NCBI RefSeq assembly: GCF_008806375.1
Contig: NZ_WAAT01000025.1
Span: forward strand, 1-64,000
Direction: 5' to 3'
DNA from: Pseudotamlana haliotis
Lineage (GTDB): Bacteria > Bacteroidota > Bacteroidia > Flavobacteriales > Flavobacteriaceae
DNA: 64,000 bases
The stretch's first letter is position 1; every line of letters begins with the position of its first letter. Position numbers and translations under genes: made by a program. A model generated the notes under the pieces. It ran no database searches. It worked only from the letters and a program-made list of their open reading frames with translations, and had not been told where the DNA came from. Positions 1-8,004 of this stretch are shown here, one piece after another.

Positions 1-195
1 ATTGATGTTTTCAACGGTCTTCGAGCGGAGTCGAGAAGTGTAATTATATTTATAAACGCATACGCTATTTCTTTTAATTGAATTTCAAATTTAAACAATA
101 TGAAGTTCTTTTTTCTGATGTATTTTGTTCTCGACTCCGCTCGAACACCGGTTTAATTGATGTTTTCAACGGTCTTCGAACGGAGTCGAGAACTC

Positions 196-501
196 TTACT
201 CTTTGTTCCTGAAATTAGTATCATTCTTGCACTCTGATAACTCAGGCAATAATTCCCATTGATTTTCAATAAGAGCTCTTTTCTTTGCTTGAGACCATTT
301 TTGAATCTTCTTTTCATATAAGAAAGCATCGGCAATATTCATAAAGTATTGTTGAAAAACCAACCTTATAGGCATTCTAGTTTTTGTATAGTTCGCTCCA
401 ACTCCAGATTGATGTTGATTTAATCTAACTTCTAAGTTTTTTGTACTACCAGTATAATATGTTCCATCTGCACATTCTAAAATATATAGATATCCTACCA
501 T
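196..501 (-). CDS. Small GIY-YIG nuclease-family protein
   Basis: This 101-residue protein is a stand-alone GIY-YIG domain of the short UvrC-N/URI-like type. The GIY-like part is YLYILE (residues 4-9) and the YIG-like part is YYTG (15-18). A candidate catalytic Arg lies in LEVRLNQH (Arg26) and a candidate metal-binding Glu in LYEKKIQKW (Glu63). There is no added DNA-binding domain and the length is normal for these small proteins. The gene lies exactly between two palindrome arms (175-192 and 530-547), with its stop codon four bases from the left arm. Its 3' part recurs as an identical 130-nt stretch at 904-1033. The family cuts DNA in repair, restriction and homing contexts; the substrate here is unknown. 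A role in moving the surrounding palindromes is inference. Confidence 0.85.
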   Translation of the reverse strand: MVGYLYILECADGTYYTGSTKNLEVRLNQHQSGVGANYTKTRMPIRLVFQQYFMNIADAFLYEKKIQKWSQAKKRALIENQWELLPELSECKNDTNFRNKE

Positions 502-1393
502 TTGTTAAAGTATTTTTTATTGAAAATTGTTCTCGACTCCGCTCGAACACCAGTTCAATTGATGTTTTCAACGGTCTTCGAGCGGAGTCGAGAAGTGTGG
601 TTATAACTATAAACGCATGCGTTATTTCTTTTAATTGAATTTCAAATTTAAACTACATGAAGTTCTTTTTTTTTGTCATATTTTGTTCTCGACTCCGCTC
701 GAACACCGGTTTAATTGATCTTTTCAACGGTCTTCGAGCGGAGTCGAGAAGTGTGATTATATTTATAAACACATACGTTATTTCTTTTATTTGAATATCA
801 AATTTATACAAAATGAAGCTCTTTTTTTTGTCTTATTTTGTTCTCGACTCCGCTCGAACACCGGTTCAATTGATATTTTCAACGGTTTTCGAGCGGAGTC
901 GAGAACTCTTACTCTTTGTTCCTGAAATTAGTATCATTCTTGCACTCTGATAACTCAGGCAATAATTCCCATTGATTTTCAATAAGAGCTCTTTTCTTTG
1001 CTTGAGACCATTTTTGAATCTTCTTTTCATATATATAAAGTTTACGAAAGAAGTGATCTACTAGCTTTTCTGCATCTTAAAAACGAGATCTCAAGTCTCA
1101 CAGAACTGTTCGAAATAATAATAGTAGAAAAGAGAGGGGATTGTCATGAAAAACGAGATCGCAGTCTCAATACACAAAATAACCTTAATCCTCTCTTTTT
1201 ATTCTTTCTGTTTTGATACTTAATTTATAACTTATATTTGATAAAGATAACTTAAGATACAAAACGACCTGATGCATCCGTGTCACGGTGTTCGAGTGGA
1301 GTCGAGAACATAATTCCTTTACTTTCAACTTTACTTCTCGACTCCGCTCGAAGACCATTAATATTAACTTTTAATTGATTCTTAAGCCCCACT
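502..1393. other. Gene-free stretch filled by repeats
   Basis: This stretch holds palindromic units at 530-594, 686-750 and 841-905, the truncated GIY-YIG copy at 904-1033, two imperfect copies of a 21-22 nt sequence starting AAAAACGAGATC (1079-1100 and 1149-1169), and the last arm pair at 1291-1352. Open frames across it follow the repeats and show no family signature. I see no functional gene. Confidence 0.75.
909..1033 (-). pseudogene. Truncated copy of the GIY-YIG nuclease gene
   Basis: Bases 904-1033 are identical to 191-320, a shift of 713 nt. The copy keeps codons 62-101 of the intact gene, with the same stop codon and the same left palindrome arm (888-905). It loses the N-terminal GIY-YIG core and the closing right arm, and homology stops abruptly after CATATA. 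It cannot encode an active nuclease. Perfect identity, while the fillers between other units have drifted, suggests a recent duplication or conversion of this cassette. Confidence 0.85.
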
Positions 1394-2884
1394 TTACCTT
1401 AAATTAAACGCCTGCGTTTTCACTAAGTGTATCATGTTATCTATATCATGTTTTAAAAGTCTATCGCTCTCTAATTTCGGAACTTTTTCGCGAATAATAC
1501 GATGATTGTCTTCAATAATATCTGAAAAGGTATTAGGCCTTCTAAACTCTAGGGCTTGTGCGCCGTACATGAGTTCGATGGCCAGAATTTTTTCTAAATT
1601 CCCTAAAATCTGATTGAATTTACGTCCGGAAATGCTACCCATAGACACGTGGTCTTCCTGCCCCAATGAGGTTGGAATACTATCTGCGGAAGGCGGAAAG
1701 CAAAGCGATTTATTCTCTGTAACTAAAGCGGCTGTGGTGTATTGCGGAATCATAAATCCGGAATTTAATCCGCCGCCCGTGGTTAATAAGCGGGGCAAGC
1801 CAAATTTACCTTCAATTAAAAGGTAGCAACGTCGGTCTGAAATATTGCCCAATTCCGCGGAAGCGATAGACGCATAATCTAATGCCATGGCTAAAGGTTG
1901 TCCGTGAAAATTCCCTCCTGAAATCGCCTCGGTATCACTTAAAACAATTGGGTTATCGGTAACCGAATTCATTTCAATTTCTGCCAATTCTAACACGTGG
2001 TAATAGGCGTTTCTTGATGCGCCATGAACTTGCGGAATACAACGCATCGAGTACGGATCTTGCACACGCTCGCAGTTTTCATGCGAATTCACATTCTGAG
2101 ATGAATACAACAACATGCTCATGCGTTCGGCCACTTCTATATTCCCTTTAAACGGGCGAATTTTATGCAATTCATCTCGAAAAGGTTGCGAACTACCTTG
2201 GTAACCTTCAATACTCATGGCGCCACAAACATCGGCGAGATCTAATAAGTACTCCATTTTTTTTAAACCAACAATGGCATGAGCTAATATAAATTGTGTA
2301 CCATTTATTAAGCCCAATCCTTCCTTAGCTTGAAGCGCCATGGGTTTTAGATTATGCTGATTTAAACCAACTTTGGCATGTTGCATACCATCACCAACCC
2401 AAAATTCGCCTTCACCCAAAAGCGGTAAAAACAAGTGAGATAGCGGCGCCAAATCACCTGAAGCACCAACCGAACCTTGCTCTGGAACAACGGGTAATAA
2501 ATCATTTTCAATAAAGTATAAAATACGTTCAATCAATTCTAAACGTACACCTGAATAACCATGACTTAAAGCATGCACTTTACAAATCATCATGATTTTA
2601 GACAAGTTTTTATCTATAGGATTCCCCACACCAACAGCATGAGTAATCAGTAAATTTTCTTGGAGTTTATTGGTTTCTTCAGGGGTGATTTGCACATCAC
2701 ATAAGGGCCCGAAACCCGTATTTATACCATATACCGCCTTGTTGGAATTTGCCATTTTCTCAACTTTTTCACGACAAACTTGTATTTGTTCTACCGCGGC
2801 ATCACTTAAACTTGCTTTTAAAGTCCCGTTGGCTATGGCCAAGACTTTATCTACTGTTAGGGTGTCAATTCCGTATTTAAACAT
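1394..2884 (-). CDS. hutH: Histidine ammonia-lyase
   Basis: HutH removes ammonia from L-histidine to give trans-urocanate, the first step of histidine breakdown, in the cytoplasm. The protein has 496 residues, close to the family's usual 500-510. The Ala-Ser-Gly triplet that cyclises into the MIO cofactor is at 141-143 (GSVGASGDLAPLSH). The active-site Tyr motif YGINTGFGP starts at residue 52. The QVHGASRNAYYHV and NPIVLSDTEAISGGNFHG stretches are also typical. No hutU, hutI or hutG lies in the window, so the rest of the pathway is elsewhere or absent. The nearest gene is a divergent, broken LysR-type regulator. Codon use matches its neighbours. Confidence 0.97.
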   Translation of the reverse strand: MFKYGIDTLTVDKVLAIANGTLKASLSDAAVEQIQVCREKVEKMANSNKAVYGINTGFGPLCDVQITPEETNKLQENLLITHAVGVGNPIDKNLSKIMMICKVHALSHGYSGVRLELIERILYFIENDLLPVVPEQGSVGASGDLAPLSHLFLPLLGEGEFWVGDGMQHAKVGLNQHNLKPMALQAKEGLGLINGTQFILAHAIVGLKKMEYLLDLADVCGAMSIEGYQGSSQPFRDELHKIRPFKGNIEVAERMSMLLYSSQNVNSHENCERVQDPYSMRCIPQVHGASRNAYYHVLELAEIEMNSVTDNPIVLSDTEAISGGNFHGQPLAMALDYASIASAELGNISDRRCYLLIEGKFGLPRLLTTGGGLNSGFMIPQYTTAALVTENKSLCFPPSADSIPTSLGQEDHVSMGSISGRKFNQILGNLEKILAIELMYGAQALEFRRPNTFSDIIEDNHRIIREKVPKLESDRLLKHDIDNMIHLVKTQAFNLR

Positions 2885-3037
2885 GATATATTTTTAGGTA
2901 TTAATTTACGACTTATTTAAAAAACGAGCATCACAAAACCGCCCAAATCACTGATATAAAAACCATTACACACAAAGTAAAGTTTTAATAAAACCAGGAA
3001 AAATGAGGTTTCATGGTACTACCTTCAAAATCATCTA

Positions 3038-3045
3038 TAAATTTG
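3038..3045 (+). promoter_or_regulatory. -7 promoter box TAAATTTG before the decayed LysR gene
   Basis: TAAATTTG matches the Bacteroidota -7 consensus TAnnTTTG and lies 38 nt before the ATG of the LysR pseudogene. No clear -33 TTG was found. It lies in the 199-nt divergent region shared with hutH. Confidence 0.45.
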
Positions 3046-3083
3046 ATACCAAATAATACAAATATTCTAACATATTAATAATT

Positions 3084-3978
3084 ATGAGTTATCAAATAGA
3101 ATATAGACATATGAAGTATTTTTTAGCTGTTGCTGAAGAATTACACTTTAGAAAGGCTGCGGAAACACTATTTATTTCACAACCTGGATTGAACCGTTAG
3201 ATAAAAGCCATGGAACAAGCTTTAGGCATTAAACTATTTGATAGGAACAACCGTCAAGTACAACTCACCCATGCCGGTAGTTATTTAAAATTGGAATTGA
3301 CCAAAAACTTGAAGCAGCTAGATACCATACTAAACCATGCCAAGCATATTGAAGAAGGCAAAGATGGTGAAGTTCACCTTGGTTATGTGGGGTCTGCCAT
3401 GCAACATATTATCCCAGAATTATTAGAAAATTCACCAAAAACCACCCTAAAGTGCTATTTAGTTTAAAGGAAATGGGCAATAACAAGCAAATTGAAGCGC
3501 TCCTATCTGAAGATATTGATATTGGGTTTGTACGCTTTGAAGGTATTCCAAGAGGTTTAGAAAGTTCGCTCATTTTAAAAGAACCTTTTTGCTTGGTTCT
3601 TCCCAAGGCACACCCCATATGTGCTTCAAATTTTGAAAATATGGCGCAGCTAAAAAATGAAGCTTTCATACTTTTTGATCCTGAATACAGTGCTTCTTAT
3701 TACGAGAAGGTGATGGGTGTTTTTGATTACATTGGTTTCACCCCGATAGTGTCTCATAACACCATTCACGCTAATTCTATTTATAAATTGGTAGAAAAAA
3801 CTTTGGGATTTCTATCGTGCCTAAAACTTTAGCCAATTCAAACCACTCAAAAATCAAATTTATAACCTTAGACAAGCTTCCGCAAAGCACCTCGCTTTCA
3901 GCCGTTTGAAAAAAAGATAATAGCAACCCGATTTTAACCAAAATACGCGACTTAATTCATAAGGAAATCACAAATTAG
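3084..3978 (+). pseudogene. Decayed LysR-family transcriptional regulator
   Basis: Read across frames, this is a full LysR regulator: an N-terminal winged helix-turn-helix (HMKYFLAVAEELHFRKAAE, FISQPGLNR, MEQALGIKLFDR) and a C-terminal effector domain (EALLSEDIDIGFVRF, EPFCLVLPKAHP). Four lesions break it. Codon 39 is TAG at 3198-3200 where LysR proteins usually have Gln (CAG). One base is missing near 3430, shifting out of the ENFTKNHPKV frame. One base is missing near 3808 (expected LGISIVPKTLA). A TGA near 3907 replaces a Trp codon (AVW). The last reading frame ends at 3976-3978. LysR proteins often control a divergent neighbour, here hutH, so hutH may have lost its local regulator. Sequencing error is unlikely to give four separate lesions. 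Confidence 0.92.
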
Positions 3979-3999
3979 TTCTATTGATAAATAAAAGAC

Positions 4000-4007
4000 T
4001 ATCTTTG
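4000..4007 (+). promoter_or_regulatory. -7 promoter box TATCTTTG of the helicase gene
   Basis: TATCTTTG matches TAnnTTTG. It lies 132 nt before the helicase ATG, which implies an untranslated leader of about 125 nt. No convincing -33 box was seen. Confidence 0.5.
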
Positions 4008-4013
4008 CCGCTT

Positions 4014-4139
4014 GAAACTCAGAAAAATGAGTTTAAATTCCTCAGAGTGAGGATGTGTTACTAGAAGTTTAAGGTTAAGTATGTCGATTCGCTTCTTATG
4101 TAACACCACATAAAACAATCGAATACTTATATTTTAAGA
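4014..4139 (+). promoter_or_regulatory. Structured 5' leader of the DEAD-box helicase gene
   Basis: The leader can form a tight hairpin at 4039-4053 (TCCTCA/TGAGGA around GAG). A longer-range pairing joins GTGTTAC (4055-4061) to GTAACAC (4100-4106). Helicase genes of the CsdA/DeaD type often carry long leaders that govern cold induction or autoregulation; that role here is inference. Confidence 0.45.
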
Positions 4140-5939
4140 ATGAGCACATTCCAAGAATTAGGTCTTAATGACGACCTATTAAATGCAATTACAGATTTAG
4201 GATTTACAGAACCAAGTGAGGTTCAAGCCAAAGCCATCCCAATTTTATTAAATTCTGAAACCGATTTAGTGGCTTTAGCCCAAACCGGAACTGGAAAAAC
4301 TGCAGCATTCGGTTTTCCAATGCTAGAAAAAATTGATGTAAGCAGCAGAACCACTCAAGGTTTAATCTTATCGCCAACACGTGAGCTTTGTTTACAAATT
4401 ACCAACGAAATGAAAGCCTATGGTAAATACTGTAAAGGACTTAATGTTGTTGCGGTTTACGGTGGATCTAGTATTACTGACCAAGCCAGAGACATTAAAC
4501 GTGGGGCACAAATTATTGTAGCAACACCGGGTAGAATGAAAGATATGATTAGCCGTCGCATGGTTGATATTTCTAAAATTCAATATTCCGTGTTAGATGA
4601 AGCCGATGAAATGCTAAACATGGGTTTCAAAGAAGATATCACTGATATTTTATCACACACCCCAAAAGATAAAAGCACATGGTTATTTTCTGCAACTATG
4701 CCTCGTGAAGTGGCGGCTATTGCCAAAAACTTCATGCATAATCCGCAAGAAATTACCGTTGGTAATAAAAATGAAAGTACGAGTAACGTTTCTCACGAAT
4801 ACTATTTAGTTAACGCTAGAGACCGTTACCAAGCCCTAAGACGTTTAGCGGATGCAAACCCAGATATTTTCTCTGTGGTTTTCTGTAGAACAAAACGCGA
4901 TACTCAAAAAGTAGCCGAAAACCTGATTGAAGATGGTTACAACGCAGGAGCATTACACGGTGATTTAAGTCAGAACCAACGTGATTTGGTAATGAATGCC
5001 TTCCGTAAAAATCAAATTCAAATGCTTGTGGCTACCGATGTGGCTGCTCGTGGTATTGATGTTGATGATGTGACTCACGTAATTAACTACCAATTACCAG
5101 ATGAAATTGAAACCTATACCCACCGTTCTGGTCGTACCGGTCGTGCTGGTAAAACAGGGGTTTCTATGGTGATTGTTTCTAAAAGTGAGGTGCGCAAAAT
5201 TAAAAGCATTGAGCGTATTATTAAACGTCAGTTTGATAAAAAAGAAATTCCAGATGGTATGGAAATTTGCGAAGTACAATTAATGTCTTTAGCAAACAAA
5301 ATTCACAATACTGAGATTAACCCAGAAATTGAAAAATATCTTATAGATATCAATGAAAAATTTGAAGACACTTCAAAAGAGGAATTAATTAAAAAATTCT
5401 TCTCTGTCGAGTTTACACGTTTCTTCAACCATTACCAAAAATCTAAAAACTTAAATGTTGCTGAAGGTAGCCAGGACCGTGAAGGCGGACGTGATTTTAA
5501 ACGTGGTGGCAACGATTCAACCAGATACTTTATTAACGTAGGTTCTAAAGATGGTTTCGACTGGATGAAATTGAAAGATTTCTTAAAGGAACAATTGGAA
5601 TTAGGTAGAGACGATGTCTTTAAAGTTGAAGTGAAAGATAGTTTCTCTTTCTTTAATACGGAAAACGAAACCAAAGAAAAAGTATTAGCATTCTTTACAG
5701 ACTTTAAACATGAAGGTCGTTTTGTAAATGTTGAAGTTTCTGAAAACCGTGGTGGCGGAAGGCGTAACGACCGTCGAGGAGGCGGTGGCGGAAAACGTCG
5801 TGACGGCGGAAGACGTGATGATAGAAAAGGTAGTTCAGGAAACCGCAGTGAACGCCGTCGTAGTGACAGCTCATCAAAACCAAGACGTTCAGATTCTGGT
5901 GGCGGTAACTTCTCAAGACCAAGACGCTCAAGAAGATAA
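4140..5939 (+). CDS. deaD: ATP-dependent DEAD-box RNA helicase, DeaD/CsdA type
   Basis: This 599-residue cytoplasmic helicase would unwind RNA in ribosome assembly and cold adaptation. All core motifs are visible: motif I AQTGTGKT (47-54), PTREL (79-83), ATPGR (128-132), DEAD (153-156), SAT (184-186) and motif VI HRSGRTGRAG near residue 325. After the helicase core comes a DbpA-type RNA-binding domain (about 470-550), then an Arg/Gly-rich tail (about 555-599) of the RGG kind. The domain order matches DeaD/CsdA rather than the shorter RhlE. A long structured leader precedes it and a hairpin terminator follows at 5952-5983. A 173-codon frame on the opposite strand is a by-product of the repetitive tail. 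Confidence 0.95.
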   Translation: MSTFQELGLNDDLLNAITDLGFTEPSEVQAKAIPILLNSETDLVALAQTGTGKTAAFGFPMLEKIDVSSRTTQGLILSPTRELCLQITNEMKAYGKYCKGLNVVAVYGGSSITDQARDIKRGAQIIVATPGRMKDMISRRMVDISKIQYSVLDEADEMLNMGFKEDITDILSHTPKDKSTWLFSATMPREVAAIAKNFMHNPQEITVGNKNESTSNVSHEYYLVNARDRYQALRRLADANPDIFSVVFCRTKRDTQKVAENLIEDGYNAGALHGDLSQNQRDLVMNAFRKNQIQMLVATDVAARGIDVDDVTHVINYQLPDEIETYTHRSGRTGRAGKTGVSMVIVSKSEVRKIKSIERIIKRQFDKKEIPDGMEICEVQLMSLANKIHNTEINPEIEKYLIDINEKFEDTSKEELIKKFFSVEFTRFFNHYQKSKNLNVAEGSQDREGGRDFKRGGNDSTRYFINVGSKDGFDWMKLKDFLKEQLELGRDDVFKVEVKDSFSFFNTENETKEKVLAFFTDFKHEGRFVNVEVSENRGGGRRNDRRGGGGGKRRDGGRRDDRKGSSGNRSERRRSDSSSKPRRSDSGGGNFSRPRRSRR

Positions 5940-5951
5940 TAATTTATAAAC

Positions 5952-5983
5952 AAAAACCTCGACTATTTAAATCGGGGTTTTTG
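5952..5983 (+). terminator. Intrinsic terminator after the helicase gene
   Basis: A stem of AAAAACCTCGA pairing with TCGGGGTTTTT lies 13 nt after the helicase stop and ends in a T-run. Confidence 0.8.
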
Positions 5984-6111
5984 CTTTAAATACTGCTATT
6001 TCGTACCTTTATAGTCATACCTTATTGTTAATTTTTAGTCAAAATAAAACGATAAATATTTTTCAAACATTTAGTTTATTACTTTTATCCCCTAATCAAC
6101 GTTAAGTTTTT

Positions 6112-6906
6112 ATGAAACGCTATCTTATTTTATTAACTGTACTACTCATATCTGCCGTAGGCTTCGCTCAAGAAGAGGAAGATACCATCGTGGCTGATAA
6201 AGTTTATGGTGTGGTTATAAATGCGTCAAACGATGCAAAATTAGAGAGCGTAAACATTGTAAACTTAAACCAGGTAAAAGGTACCATAACCAATGCTGAT
6301 GGTGAATTTGCCATTTCTGCAAAAGTTAACGACACGCTTCACTTTTCATATTTAGGGTTTAAATCCATAAAAGTTCGTGTAACAAATGACTGGTTGAAAT
6401 TTGGTAGTTCAGAAATTGAATTAACAGAATTAGCCTTAGCCCTTGAAGAAGTGGTTGTAAATCAACTCAGACTTACCGGCTATTTAGAAGTAGATATCAA
6501 ACAAGTTCCGGCTATGAACGATAATTACCGTTATCAAATTTCTGGATTGGAAGGTACCGGTTATGAAGCCAGTAAAGAATCTGCTTTAACTAAAGTGGTA
6601 GGCTCCCTTTTTAACCCCGCCGATTTCTTACATCGTATGTTTGGAAAGAATCCAAACGAGCTCAAAAAGCTTAAAAAAATGAAAGAAGACGACGAGATTA
6701 GAAACCTCCTTGCTTCGCGTTTTGATAGAGAAATGCTGACTGTTTTACTTCAAGTTGACCGTGTGGACTTAGACGAAATTGTAAGTCAGTGCAACTACTC
6801 CCAAGGTTTTATTCAATCGGCTAACGACCTTCAAATTCTTGATGCTATTAGCGAATGCTACGAAGAATACAAGCTTTTAAGTCGCGGTAGGAATCGTAAG
6901 ATTTAG
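6112..6906 (+). CDS. Secreted carboxypeptidase-regulatory-like domain protein
   Basis: A 264-residue exported protein. Residues 1-19 form a signal peptide (MKRYLILLTVLLISAVGFA, cut before QEEE). Residues 30-100 form a CarboxypepD_reg-like beta-sandwich (VYGVVINASNDAKLESVNI, GTITNADGEFAI, DTLHFSYLGFKS), the fold that also starts many TonB receptors of this phylum. No plug or barrel follows, so it is not a receptor. The C-terminal part (about 140-264) is charged and probably helical, with no motif I recognise. Similar proteins are common in Flavobacteriaceae as uncharacterised envelope proteins. It stands alone in a single-gene unit. Confidence 0.75.
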   Translation: MKRYLILLTVLLISAVGFAQEEEDTIVADKVYGVVINASNDAKLESVNIVNLNQVKGTITNADGEFAISAKVNDTLHFSYLGFKSIKVRVTNDWLKFGSSEIELTELALALEEVVVNQLRLTGYLEVDIKQVPAMNDNYRYQISGLEGTGYEASKESALTKVVGSLFNPADFLHRMFGKNPNELKKLKKMKEDDEIRNLLASRFDREMLTVLLQVDRVDLDEIVSQCNYSQGFIQSANDLQILDAISECYEEYKLLSRGRNRKI

Positions 6907-7024
6907 TCACTCGGTTATTGGTTTTTAGTTGCTAGTTATTGGCATATAGCCTAAACCGTCAAGCAACGAAATGTCTCACTGAGCCTGTGGGAGCACTTTT
7001 CGTTTGTAAGTAATTATAAAAAGG

Positions 7025-7108
7025 CTTCGACAAGCTCTGCCTGACGCAGCAGATACTTCCAACTTATATACAAATTATGAACATGACGTCACCCTGAGCG
7101 TGTCGAAG
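7025..7108. repeat. Inverted pair of the CTTCGACAAGCTC intergenic repeat
   Basis: CTTCGACAAGCTC at 7025-7037 faces GAGCGTGTCGAAG at 7096-7108, with one mismatch between the arms. The pair sits in the 259-nt gap between the CarboxypepD_reg-like gene and trmH. From general knowledge, words of this kind recur between genes in Flavobacteriaceae genomes. Its function is unknown. Confidence 0.7.
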
Positions 7109-7165
7109 GGTTTTCATCATGATGTAGCGCCCTCCTATAATCACTTCAAAAGAGATATACCTATG

Positions 7166-7822
7166 CTACTTCTTTGAATAAAAACGACTCACTACATCTT
7201 CATAGCTCTTAATCGTTTTTTTACACCAATCTAGGCGTTTTTCGTTGATTTCATTTTCAGAAAGTTGCCAAGCAATGTCACTTTGCCTCAATTTAGTCGT
7301 AACATGTTGCAAAATAATCGCTGCTGAAACCGATATATTCAAACTTTCAGTAAAACCAACCATAGGGATTTTCAAATAACAATCGGCTTCATCTAAAACC
7401 GTCTGTGATAAACCTTCTGTTTCTCTTCCGAAGAAAAAACACGACTTCTTACTAATATCAAAATCATGTAATTCGCAATCATTGGTATGTGGTGTGGTAG
7501 CCACAATTTGATATCCCTTGGCTTTCACATCGGCAATACAGCTTTTTACATCTTGATAACGATTCAAATCCACCCACTTTTGGGCACCCATGGCAATTTC
7601 CCGATCTATACGTTTGCTATTACGTTCTTCAACAATATTTATTTCCTGAATACCAAAAACATCACAACTACGCATCACGGCACTGGTATTATGGAGCTGA
7701 TACACGTCTTCAGTAGCGACTGTAAAATGTTTCGTTCTATTGGGTAAAACCGTATCAAAGCGGTGCTTTCTGTTTTCAGTAAGATAATATTCTAGGTGTT
7801 CTAGGAGTTTTAAATCAATCAT
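7166..7822 (-). CDS. trmH: TrmH-family tRNA/rRNA ribose methyltransferase
   Basis: A 218-residue SPOUT-class enzyme that uses S-adenosylmethionine to methylate a ribose 2'-OH, most likely guanosine 18 of tRNA. The three SpoU motifs are present: NTSAVMRSCDVFGIQ (motif 1, with the catalytic Arg), CFFFGRETEGLS (motif 2) and IPMVGFTESLNISVSAA (motif 3). It lacks the extra N-terminal RNA-binding domain of RlmB-type enzymes, and its length and C-terminal helices (residues 170-218) fit TrmH. It is transcribed alone. The exact target nucleotide cannot be proved from sequence. Confidence 0.88.
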   Translation of the reverse strand: MIDLKLLEHLEYYLTENRKHRFDTVLPNRTKHFTVATEDVYQLHNTSAVMRSCDVFGIQEINIVEERNSKRIDREIAMGAQKWVDLNRYQDVKSCIADVKAKGYQIVATTPHTNDCELHDFDISKKSCFFFGRETEGLSQTVLDEADCYLKIPMVGFTESLNISVSAAIILQHVTTKLRQSDIAWQLSENEINEKRLDWCKKTIKSYEDVVSRFYSKK

Positions 7823-7962
7823 GGTTCAAAATTAAGAAAGTTAATTTGTAATACAGAGTTATCGAATCTTAGATTACAATTAAGCGTTTAAACACAAGAC
7901 GCTTATTAAAAATTCATTTTAGTATTAATTAATAGAAACGTAATAGACTTTATATAATTCTT

Positions 7963-7990
7963 TTGAATTTAGTATTAAAATGTATTTTTG
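7963..7990 (+). promoter_or_regulatory. Promoter of the MORN/TPR protein gene
   Basis: TTG (7963-7965) is followed 17 nt later by TATTTTTG (7983-7990), a full Bacteroidota -33/-7 pair. The ATG is 14 nt further on, giving a very short leader. Confidence 0.65.
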
Positions 7991-8004
7991 AGAAAAAATA
8001 ATAC

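Larger units (their letters stand above)
1..1352. repeat. Array of palindromic (REPIN-like) elements, left-end cluster
   Basis: The array is built on an 18-nt arm, TTCGAGCGGAGTCGAGAA, and its reverse complement. Forward arms lie at 20-37, 175-192, 577-594, 733-750, 888-905 and 1291-1308; reverse arms at 128-145, 530-547, 686-703, 841-858 and 1335-1352. Each reverse arm followed by a forward arm makes a hairpin (128-192, 530-594, 686-750, 841-905), with the stem extended by ACCG/CGGT after one mismatch and an AT-rich loop. Between hairpins lies a filler of about 90 nt (38-127, 595-685, 751-840) that is similar from unit to unit. Two slots hold GIY-YIG sequence instead. The last pair (1291-1352) has its arms in the opposite order. 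The unit period is about 155 nt. Confidence 0.9.

Noticed and set aside
441-638. 65-codon plus-strand frame across the start of the GIY-YIG gene and a palindrome
   Set aside because: It is antisense to a recognised gene and continues into a repeat, so coding is unlikely.
998-1216. 72-codon plus-strand frame in the left-end repeats
   Set aside because: It begins opposite the truncated GIY-YIG copy, runs through repeats and ends in a Phe/Leu-rich tail without family resemblance.
1-1352. CRISPR array suggested by regularly spaced palindromes
   Set aside because: The period is about 155 nt, the sequences between arms are themselves similar, arms occur in both orientations, and no cas gene is near.
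3198-3200. Programmed recoding of the TAG in the LysR gene
   Set aside because: Two frameshifts and a further nonsense codon follow, so plain decay explains the gene.
5432-5953. 173-codon minus-strand frame opposite the helicase C-terminus
   Set aside because: It mirrors the repetitive Arg/Gly tail; its Pro/Arg/Leu-rich product is typical of antisense frames in such DNA.
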